From contig NZ_CACZDK010000003.1 of the NCBI RefSeq assembly GCF_902779965.1, forward strand, positions 124,001 to 188,000: a stretch of 64,000 bases of DNA, given 5' to 3'. Positions 18,661 through 25,713 of this stretch are shown here, one piece after another. The notes beneath the pieces were generated by a model. It saw nothing but the letters and a program-made list of their open reading frames with translations. It was not told the DNA's origin and made no database searches. Position numbers and translations under genes: made by a program. The DNA comes from Fibrobacter succinogenes. Lineage in GTDB: Bacteria > Fibrobacterota > Fibrobacteria > Fibrobacterales > Fibrobacteraceae. Positions within the stretch are counted from its first letter, which is position 1. The number at the start of each line of letters is the position of its first letter.

Positions 18661-18726
18661 TGTGCACTTTTTTATGCACATTTCCCGCGCATTTTCAAAT
18701 GCAATTTCAAACGCTTTTTCAAAAGC
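18661..18726. promoter_or_regulatory. Three adjacent palindromes between birA and the FISUMP gene
   Basis: TGTGCA-8 nt-TGCACA (18661-18680), GCATTTTCAAATGC (18689-18702) and GCTTTTTCAAAAGC (18713-18726). The last two share the plan GC-N-TTT...AAA-N-GC and start 24 bp apart. They could be operator sites for the downstream lipoprotein gene, or they could act in ending birA transcription. Confidence 0.4.
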
Positions 18727-18878
18727 ACTTCACGCGCATTTTACGATTGCACCCAAAACACAAAAATTTTATCTGCACAAACGTACAACATTTTACAACA
18801 TTTCTTTTACACAGAAAAGTGTAACCATGCTCTTACAACAATAATATTTGTATATTGCGCCTAAAATAAGGAGGCAAT

Positions 18879-21800
18879 ATGCACATTTTTCAAAGTGCAT
18901 CCAGGAAGGCACTGTTTTCAGCGTGTCTAATTTTTCCGTTTTTCATGTACGCATGCGGCGGCGACAGCGGCAGCAGCGCAACAGAAGATGACTACACCGA
19001 CGAAGAAGATGACGAAGACAACCTTGGCGGTGAAGAATTCAAAGATTCCACCATTATAGGTAGTAATTACAAATCCAAAGCAGGCATCGCAACCATCATC
19101 AAAAGCGAAATCCTGGATACCAAAAGCGGAAACACCTACAAAACCATTCAATTCGGCCCTTACACTTGGATGGCCGAAAACGCCAACTACAAAGTCTCCC
19201 GCAGTTCCTGTTACGAAGAAGATTACGAAAATTGCGAATCCAAAGGCCGCTTGTATCAAAGCATGAATGCCGACCAAGCGTGCCCTAGCGGGTTCAAGAT
19301 TCCTACCGAAGCCGATTTCGAATACTTGGTCAACTTTGCCAACAACATCGCTGACCGCGATTTCGGATTCAACCTGCAAATGTCCGGTTACTGCGAAACC
19401 GTCAATGGCGATCTTCAATGCAGCCGCATGGACAAAGAAGCATACCTCCTTACCTCTGGTTTCAACGTATTCAGAGCCAATTCCAAGGGCAAATACGATT
19501 TTTCCGAAGCCAATTTCAGTGCCTATTACGCTCTCCGTTGCATGAAACTTTCGCATTTTGTGGAAAACGAAAATCAACTCCCCACTTGCGATTCCTCTAC
19601 CTACAAGACACTTGACGATTTCTTTGTGGCAAGCAAAGGCAAGAACTACTACTGCAATAAAAAGAAGTGGGTCAAGGACGACGAAAATTACTGTTCCTCT
19701 TCGGAAAGAGGCGAAAAGCACTATTACAAGGACACGTTGTTTATTTGTCGAAACAACACCTGGGAATACGCCACCATGAACGACGTCAGCGCAAGCTGCA
19801 CCAAGGAAAACCAGTGGGAAGTCCGCAAACTGAACGGTCAAAGCTACATCTGCGATGATTCCACTTGGCGCAAGCCCTCGGCCATCGAAACAGCAATCGG
19901 CCTTTGCAATTTGGACAGCCTCCAAAAAATGGGTACATACATCAACAAAAAGGAATCCACGGACTACATCTGCGATTCTACAGGTTGGCGCAAAACCGTG
20001 CTCACGGACTCCATCGGAACATGCACAGTCAAGAATCAATGGGCGCTCAAAATCAATTACGAACAAAAGTACGTCTGCGACGATTCCACTTGGCGCAAGC
20101 CCACCACCATCGAAGATTCCATTGGGCTTTGCACTCCCGACAGTTTAAAGAAAATGAAAACCTTAAAAACCAGATCGGATTCCACGCAGTACTTCTGCGA
20201 CACAACGGGCTGGCGCAAGGCGGTCCTCCTCGATTCCATCGGCCAATGCGTTAAAGACAGGCAATGGGAACAGAAGAAAAATTACGGAAAGAACTACCTC
20301 TGTAAGGATTCGAGCTGGCGCAAAGCTACCGCCCGCGAAGATTCCATCGGATTCTGCATTCCGAACAAAATCGGCATGATCGATTCACTCAAGAGCTACG
20401 GAAGCTACGAATCTTACTATTGCGACTCTACGGGCTGGCGCAGCACCGTCCTCACCGACTTCTATGGGAACTGCGATTCTACAAAGTTCTACAACGAGAT
20501 TGAATACAAGGGCACCACCTACGTTTGCCGTACCACCAAGAAATGGGATACGCTCTTCTCGACCGAAAAGAACTTCGGCATTTGCACACCAAAAATTTAC
20601 GGCAAAATTGACACGCTCAAGTCGAGCAGCACAAGCTATATATGCGATTCTACAGGTTGGCGCACAACAACTATTTACGATTACTACGGCAACTGCGATT
20701 CCACAAAGCTCTACACGACAAGAACGTACAACGGAACCACATACGGTTGCCAAACGCCAACCAAGTGGGAAAAACTCACGCACCCCACATCGGCTTTCGG
20801 ATTCTGCACGCCCAAGCTGAAAGGTACGCTAAAAACAGATAGCACCGGCCGCGATTACATTTGCGATTCACTTTGGCGCCAAGCCACAAAATCCGAAGTT
20901 CTCGGACTCTGCGACGATGACAGAGAAGGCTTTGAAAAGATTCATAACTCCGTCAAATATGCCTGTGCCAATGACGAATGGCGAACACTGACCAAATTGG
21001 AAAACACCTTGGGACTCTGCTACAAGGCCGTTTTGGACAAAGTTGCAAAATCTAACGACACCACTTACATCTGCAAAGAAAGCGGTTGGTCGAAATACTC
21101 CGTTGTCGATGCATTCGGTAACTGCACTTCCGCCATCGCCGGAAAGATTGTGGAATTCGGAAACATAAGCTACGGATGCAAAAATTCCAGCTGGAAAGTT
21201 CTTGATTCCATCGAAGTCGCCTTAGGAATTTGCACTACATCCAGCACCAAGGTATACGAATACAAAGGGAAATATTACTACTGTTCAGGTTCCACCTGGA
21301 GTATCGCTCCCGTCGGATACGTTCTAGAAAAGTGCACCGATGCACTGTTCGGTAAAATCGAAGTCTACCAAGACAAAAACTACTATTGCTCCGCCAGCAA
21401 TACATGGCAAGAGTACACCGATCTTGAAAAAGAACTGGGATTCTGCACCGGCAAAAACCAAAATGAAATTCACGAATACAAAGGGAAAAAATACGGTTGC
21501 ACCTATAAGAACATAAATAGTGAAACAAGATTCATTTGGCGTGAAGAAAATAATCTCGACAAAGAACTCGGTTTCTGCCACGGAACCGGTTTAACATGGA
21601 AAGAATACAATGGCAAGGATTACGCTTGTGCAAGAGGAAGTAGTGGAGAGTGGTATAATAGTTCATTCTGGAGTATGTACGGTAGGTGCAGTAGCTCTGA
21701 AACTCAAGCGCTTGGTTTAACAGTAGGTTTGAATGGACAACACTACTATTGCAACACCAACTTGAATAGCACTTCTTCAACATATAATTATGGTTGGTAC

Positions 21801-22658
21801 GCATTGCAAGCCATAGACAGCCTCAAAGGCCCTTGCTACAAAGACAAACTAGGCGACACTTTGACATTTAACGATTCCGCCTACTATTGCGGTACAAACA
21901 GCAATGGATATTACAGATGGGTTCAGGCAACAACATTGGCTCAATATCTCGGCCGATGCTCCGTAGCCAACGAAGGCTCATCGGCAATCTTTAACGGAAA
22001 GCGCCTTCAATGCTTCGATGGAAACTGGCGTAGAGACCCTGCCGATTACGGCACCATGACAGACGCTAGAGACGGTACCCAATACAAGACCATCAAAATT
22101 GGCAAGCAAGAATGGATGGCAGAAAACTTAAAATACGAAGTTGATGGCAGTTGGTGCGGCGGGAACGACAACGGATGCTCAACCTACGGCCGCCTGTACA
22201 GCTGGGACATGACCGTCGGCTTACCCAAGAATGCCAACCCCACTTTAGTTGAAATTTCCAATTCAGAATCACACCAAGGCATTTGCCCCAACGGATGGAG
22301 ACTCCCGACATCGGCAGACTGGGAAACCTTGCACAAATTATGCGACGATTCCGAGTTACGCAAAACCGACGACGGTTACGATGCTTCAAATACAGATATT
22401 TGTGGATTTTCATCATTGCCGGCAGGCTACATGAACGTCTTTTACAGAAACGGAATCGACTACAGCGAAACTCGCTCAGATTATTTTCTCTTAGACAACC
22501 ACTGGCCTTCAACCAATTTGACCACAGCTTACTGGACTTCAGAGCAAAAGTCAGATTCAACGGCGTTGATAATGAATTTTAAAATAGAAACACGAACAAA
22601 CCTTACATATTCAGTCCAAAAAAGAGTCGGATTATCCGTCCGCTGCATAAAGAAATAG
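18879..22658 (+). CDS. FISUMP-domain lipoprotein with 22 cysteine repeats
   Basis: A strong Shine-Dalgarno (AAGGAGG) precedes the ATG. The 1259-residue product has a lipoprotein signal (MYAC, Cys 26) and an acidic linker. A first Fibrobacter major paralogous (FISUMP) domain starts near residue 78 (TYKTIQFGPYTWMAEN) and a second one fills about 1057-1259 (QYKTIKIGKQEWMAEN, then CPNGWRLPTSADWETL). Between them, about residues 235-1055, I count 22 repeats of about 37 residues built as G-x-C ... Y-x-C-x(3-5)-W-R. Each carries two cysteines and a Trp, which suggests one disulfide per unit and a long stalk. FISUMP proteins are typical of Fibrobacter and are thought to act on the cell surface, with some linked to cellulose binding. 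A terminator follows at once. Confidence 0.88.
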   Translation: MHIFQSASRKALFSACLIFPFFMYACGGDSGSSATEDDYTDEEDDEDNLGGEEFKDSTIIGSNYKSKAGIATIIKSEILDTKSGNTYKTIQFGPYTWMAENANYKVSRSSCYEEDYENCESKGRLYQSMNADQACPSGFKIPTEADFEYLVNFANNIADRDFGFNLQMSGYCETVNGDLQCSRMDKEAYLLTSGFNVFRANSKGKYDFSEANFSAYYALRCMKLSHFVENENQLPTCDSSTYKTLDDFFVASKGKNYYCNKKKWVKDDENYCSSSERGEKHYYKDTLFICRNNTWEYATMNDVSASCTKENQWEVRKLNGQSYICDDSTWRKPSAIETAIGLCNLDSLQKMGTYINKKESTDYICDSTGWRKTVLTDSIGTCTVKNQWALKINYEQKYVCDDSTWRKPTTIEDSIGLCTPDSLKKMKTLKTRSDSTQYFCDTTGWRKAVLLDSIGQCVKDRQWEQKKNYGKNYLCKDSSWRKATAREDSIGFCIPNKIGMIDSLKSYGSYESYYCDSTGWRSTVLTDFYGNCDSTKFYNEIEYKGTTYVCRTTKKWDTLFSTEKNFGICTPKIYGKIDTLKSSSTSYICDSTGWRTTTIYDYYGNCDSTKLYTTRTYNGTTYGCQTPTKWEKLTHPTSAFGFCTPKLKGTLKTDSTGRDYICDSLWRQATKSEVLGLCDDDREGFEKIHNSVKYACANDEWRTLTKLENTLGLCYKAVLDKVAKSNDTTYICKESGWSKYSVVDAFGNCTSAIAGKIVEFGNISYGCKNSSWKVLDSIEVALGICTTSSTKVYEYKGKYYYCSGSTWSIAPVGYVLEKCTDALFGKIEVYQDKNYYCSASNTWQEYTDLEKELGFCTGKNQNEIHEYKGKKYGCTYKNINSETRFIWREENNLDKELGFCHGTGLTWKEYNGKDYACARGSSGEWYNSSFWSMYGRCSSSETQALGLTVGLNGQHYYCNTNLNSTSSTYNYGWYALQAIDSLKGPCYKDKLGDTLTFNDSAYYCGTNSNGYYRWVQATTLAQYLGRCSVANEGSSAIFNGKRLQCFDGNWRRDPADYGTMTDARDGTQYKTIKIGKQEWMAENLKYEVDGSWCGGNDNGCSTYGRLYSWDMTVGLPKNANPTLVEISNSESHQGICPNGWRLPTSADWETLHKLCDDSELRKTDDGYDASNTDICGFSSLPAGYMNVFYRNGIDYSETRSDYFLLDNHWPSTNLTTAYWTSEQKSDSTALIMNFKIETRTNLTYSVQKRVGLSVRCIKK

Positions 22659-22689
22659 CATTCAAAAAGATTATTCAAAATAATTAAGA

Positions 22690-22718
22690 CTTGGCGGTTC
22701 AACGGCCAAGCCTTTTTT
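22690..22718 (+). terminator. Intrinsic terminator after the FISUMP gene
   Basis: Stem CTTGGC / GCCAAG with a 9-nt loop, then CCTTTTTT. It lies against the 3' end of the convergent small membrane protein gene. Confidence 0.8.
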
Positions 22719-22940
22719 CTACCGCTTAAAATACATGCTGCCAATGAGCGAAACGGCTAGCATCACAATCATCGCGGTAAGGCCCATGTCCACCAATTCA
22801 CGATTTTGACCTGCGGCACCAGTTTCGAGGAGTATTACGCAAACAAGCGCCAAAACGGCAGCCACTCCTCCCATTTGGTGGAACATCTTCACTTTTTCTT
22901 CGTTCGTGAATTTTCCGTTCGGTCGATTAATAAAGGGCAT
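22719..22940 (-). CDS. Small two-TM membrane protein
   Basis: I choose the ATG at 22940 (MPFINRPNGKFTNEEK, 73 residues) because GGAGG lies 8 nt before it, inside the end of the prenyltransferase gene. The longer start at 22979 has no such site. The protein has a hydrophilic N-terminus and two hydrophobic helices (about 21-41 and 52-70) and ends MYFKR. I recognise no family. The 14-bp overlap with the prenyltransferase indicates translational coupling, so a role in the quinone pathway or in membrane maintenance is possible but unproven. Confidence 0.65.
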   Translation of the reverse strand: MPFINRPNGKFTNEEKVKMFHQMGGVAAVLALVCVILLETGAAGQNRELVDMGLTAMIVMLAVSLIGSMYFKR

Positions 22941-23817
22941 TAACATCACCTCCAAGGCAAATCCAAACAATAAGTCCAACCATCACGAGTGCGCTAATTG
23001 CAACATTCGCGAGGAAAAAATCGCGGTTCATGGCATCCAAATCATTGGATTTTCTGAACAAGTGAATGTAGACTATCGCAGCAGTCATGAGTCCCGTGAC
23101 AGTCCACCAAATCCAACCCATATCCCAGAAAAAGCCGAATACCACACAAAGCGCAAGCATTGCCAAATGGCTCGCAAGCGCAATGCGTAAAGCTTTTTCG
23201 AGGCCGAAGCGGGCCGGTACGGAATGCAGCCCTTGCTTACGGTCGATTTCGATATCCTGCGTCGCATAGATAATGTCAAAGCCGCCCATCCAGAGCATCA
23301 GAATGAACAAGAGGAAAATCGGGAACACCGCAAATTCGCCACGCACGGCAATCCAGGCGCCGAGCGGGCTCATTCCAATAGCAAAGCCGAGGAACCAATG
23401 GCAAAGCCACGAGAAACGTTTCCAGTAAGAATATGAAAGAAGCAATAGCCACACCGGGAATGCGAGCGCGCCCGCGAGGGGCTGGAGCATCCAAGCGAAA
23501 GCGACAAATAAGACTCCGTTCAAAGCGAGAAACGCAATCACCGATTTGCGGCTCAGGCGACCAGCCGGCAAATGGCGTTTTGCCGTACGCGGATTTTCAG
23601 CATCGAACTTGGCATCGGCAATGCGGTTAAAGCTCATGGCGCTGTTACGGGCGGTCACCATGCAAAGGACAATCAGAACGATAATGCGGGCCGTTTCGTA
23701 AGCGCTCATATCGCGGAATCCGTTTGCAGCAACCCACATAGAACCAAGCGCAAAAGGCATCGCAAACAACGAATGGCTTAAACGAACAAGATGTGTAAAT
23801 TCGAGAAGTTTATTCAT
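22927..23817 (-). CDS. mqnP: UbiA-family prenyltransferase (likely MqnP of the futalosine pathway)
   Basis: The 296-residue membrane protein carries both Asp-rich prenyl-diphosphate motifs of the UbiA family: NRIADAKFDAENPRTAKR (near residue 65) and YATQDIEIDRKQG (near 184), with about eight membrane helices. The first motif in this form is typical of 4-hydroxybenzoate polyprenyltransferase-like enzymes, which attach the prenyl tail to naphthoate in futalosine-type menaquinone synthesis. MqnD and MqnB elsewhere in the window (50.1-51.7 kb) support that reading over ubiquinone synthesis. UbiX and MenG lie just upstream on the same strand. Confidence 0.85.
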   Translation of the reverse strand: MNKLLEFTHLVRLSHSLFAMPFALGSMWVAANGFRDMSAYETARIIVLIVLCMVTARNSAMSFNRIADAKFDAENPRTAKRHLPAGRLSRKSVIAFLALNGVLFVAFAWMLQPLAGALAFPVWLLLLSYSYWKRFSWLCHWFLGFAIGMSPLGAWIAVRGEFAVFPIFLLFILMLWMGGFDIIYATQDIEIDRKQGLHSVPARFGLEKALRIALASHLAMLALCVVFGFFWDMGWIWWTVTGLMTAAIVYIHLFRKSNDLDAMNRDFFLANVAISALVMVGLIVWICLGGDVNALY

Positions 23818-23824
23818 AATTTAG

Positions 23825-24094
23825 TAGACAGTAGGAAGTTAGAAGTAGGACAAATGCATAGGTCGAGCGTCGCGGCCAAGCTTGCTTGGACATGACCGAG
23901 GCCAGCATTGAACGCCAAGGCGTTCGTGACTGCAATTATGACATATCAAAATACAAGTACTTTGCTGCGTCATAACCTTGCGCACTATTGGCACTTGAAC
24001 GAAGTGAAAGTGCAAGTAGGAAGTGGTTAGTGGTTAGTGATTGGTCGCTAGTTGTCATCCTGAGCGAAGTGCGCAGCACGCAGTCGAAGGATCC
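23825..24094. repeat. Heptad arrays with REP-like core between ubiX and the prenyltransferase gene
   Basis: Heptads TAGACAG, TAGGAAG, TTAGAAG, TAGGACA (23825-23852) and TAGGAAG, TGGTTAG twice, TGATTGG, TCGCTAG, TTGTCAT (24017-24058) are followed by a core GTCATCCTGAGCGAAG...CGAAGGATCC (24054-24094). A GCACTT/AAGTGC hairpin lies at about 23991-24013. The gap of about 290 bp has no gene. Confidence 0.8.
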
Positions 24095-24110
24095 AGTTAA
24101 GGTTCGAGCA

Positions 24111-24677
24111 TTAAGCATTCTTGCTCCAGACTCTCGCAACTTGCGCAACAAGCGATTGCTCCACGCCCAAGTGTTTCAAGATTTTCGCAACGACGGTATC
24201 GACAAGTTCTTCCATTGTCGCAGGCTTGCTATAGAATTGCGGCGAAGCCGGAATCACGACCGCCCCCGCCAAGGTCACACGCTTCATATTCTCGATATGA
24301 ATCAAGTTGTACGGCATTTCACGCGGCACAATCACAAGCGGGCGGCGTTCCTTGAGGCAAACATCAGCCGCGCGCACAAGCAAATTGTCCGACGTTCCGG
24401 CGGCAATGCGCCCAAGCGTTCCCATAGAGCACGGCACCACAGCCATTCCCGCATAATTGGCGCTACCGCTTGCACATTCCGCAAAGAACTCATCGACATT
24501 GCACACGTCTTTGCAATAGTCATAAAGCGCATTCTGGCCTTCATATTCCAGCACCTGCTTTCCAGGGTGCGTCACGATAAGCGTGACATCGTGACCACAG
24601 CGATGCAAATGCATCGCTGTGCGCGTGGCATAAATGCCACCGCTCGCACCCGTAACGCCTAGCACATATCGACTCAT
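24111..24677 (-). CDS. ubiX: Flavin prenyltransferase UbiX-type
   Basis: The 188-residue protein starts MSRYVLGVTGASGGIYATR, the FMN-binding GxTGASG loop, and carries CSMGTLGRIAAGTSDNLLVR and RPLVIVPREMPYN, the standard UbiX motifs. It makes prenylated FMN, the cofactor of UbiD-type decarboxylases, and a UbiX/UbiD pair is used in the futalosine route for the naphthoate decarboxylation. UbiD is not in this window. It overlaps menG by 4 bp. Confidence 0.95.
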   Translation of the reverse strand: MSRYVLGVTGASGGIYATRTAMHLHRCGHDVTLIVTHPGKQVLEYEGQNALYDYCKDVCNVDEFFAECASGSANYAGMAVVPCSMGTLGRIAAGTSDNLLVRAADVCLKERRPLVIVPREMPYNLIHIENMKRVTLAGAVVIPASPQFYSKPATMEELVDTVVAKILKHLGVEQSLVAQVARVWSKNA

Positions 24678-25546
24678 GATGCACTCACAGGCTTATGCAA
24701 AAACACGCCAAAAGAAATTCCACCATCGAACATCTTGACTTTCTTGACTTCAAAACCGCATTCTTCGGCCATCTTGCAAAAATCATCGACCGGCAAGAAT
24801 CGGATAATCGAATTCACCAAGTATTCGTAAGCGTCACGCTTGCCACTAAAAAACGCACCCATTACCGGGATAAAAAGCGGCGCGAGCACTTTGTAAAAGA
24901 ACTTATTGAACAAGTTCCTCGGCGAGAAAAATTCCAAAACACAAAGGTATCCGCCAGCATCCAGCACACGGTACGATTCCAGCAAGGCGCCGCGCGCATC
25001 GGGCACATTGCGCATGCCAAAGCCGTTCAGAATCACATCGAATTGACGCTCCGCAAACGGCATTTTCATGGCATCGAGCTGCACCGCATGCGCGTCAATC
25101 TTTTTCGGTTTGACTTCGGCGAGCATCCCATACGAAAAATCGCCAATCACCGCCGGGTCTACAACAAATTCGCGCGCAGTCCCCTTTTGCGACAAAAATT
25201 GCGCAGTCCCTTTCTGAGGATACGCTTTCGCAGAGCAGCAAGCACATCCGCCTTCAAAAATCTTGCGGAACGTGTTTGCAAAATCACCCGTGCCACCGCA
25301 CAAGTCCAACAAGCGAACCTTCCGCGCATTTTCTACCGCATTGTCTGCAACCTTCGGCCCTTTACTCGTCATGCAACCGGCATTTTCCGGTGCAATTCCA
25401 TCCACCGCCATCAACTTTTTCAAGTACTTGCAGCAATACCTGCGCCACAGCACATCCTGATAACAGCTCAAGAAATGATTCAAGAAATCGTAACGGCTCG
25501 CAATGCCATCGAACATATGACGCACAGGACTTTTCATAAAAGACAA
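24674..25546 (-). CDS. menG: Demethylmenaquinone methyltransferase (UbiE/MenG) with two inserts
   Basis: The 290-residue protein begins MSFMKSPVRHMFDGIASRYD and has SAM motif I (LLDLCGGTGDF, near residue 78), the NGFGMRNVPD motif of UbiE/MenG and a C-terminal GGISFGVFLHKP. It methylates demethylmenaquinone. Compared with typical enzymes of about 235-250 residues it is long. One insert (about 48-72) precedes motif I. A second (about 92-125) follows it and holds a peptide duplication, QKGTAQF ... QKGTAREF, encoded by a near-direct DNA repeat around GGGACTGCGC. The inserts look like in-frame repeat DNA. Confidence 0.9.
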   Translation of the reverse strand: MSFMKSPVRHMFDGIASRYDFLNHFLSCYQDVLWRRYCCKYLKKLMAVDGIAPENAGCMTSKGPKVADNAVENARKVRLLDLCGGTGDFANTFRKIFEGGCACCSAKAYPQKGTAQFLSQKGTAREFVVDPAVIGDFSYGMLAEVKPKKIDAHAVQLDAMKMPFAERQFDVILNGFGMRNVPDARGALLESYRVLDAGGYLCVLEFFSPRNLFNKFFYKVLAPLFIPVMGAFFSGKRDAYEYLVNSIIRFLPVDDFCKMAEECGFEVKKVKMFDGGISFGVFLHKPVSAS

Positions 25547-25650
25547 TTTAGAAATTATTTCGATTACCGCTTCACAACTTTATAGCCAAAGAGAACGGAG
25601 TCAAGCAAGGCATCAAATCCCTTAACCCACCGGTCCTTTTCATACATACA

Positions 25651-25681
25651 AAAATCCCCGCAAATCAATCAGATTGCGGGG
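25651..25681 (-). terminator. Intrinsic terminator of the CotH lipoprotein gene
   Basis: Stem CCCCGCAA / TTGCGGGG (25656-25681) followed on the - strand by TTTTT (25655-25651). It ends transcription of the gene at 25714-28212. Confidence 0.85.
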
Positions 25682-25713
25682 AAAAATCAAGATGCCGCGT
25701 TACAGCAAACTTT

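Noticed and set aside
18662-18844. A 60-codon frame between birA and the FISUMP gene
   Set aside because: Low-complexity translation over the palindromes (repeated HF, AF, NA) and no ribosome-binding site; more likely regulatory DNA.
23822-24100. Insertion sequence or prophage remnant in the gap of about 290 bp
   Set aside because: No transposase frame, no terminal inverted repeats with target duplication; the region is explained by heptads and a REP-like core.
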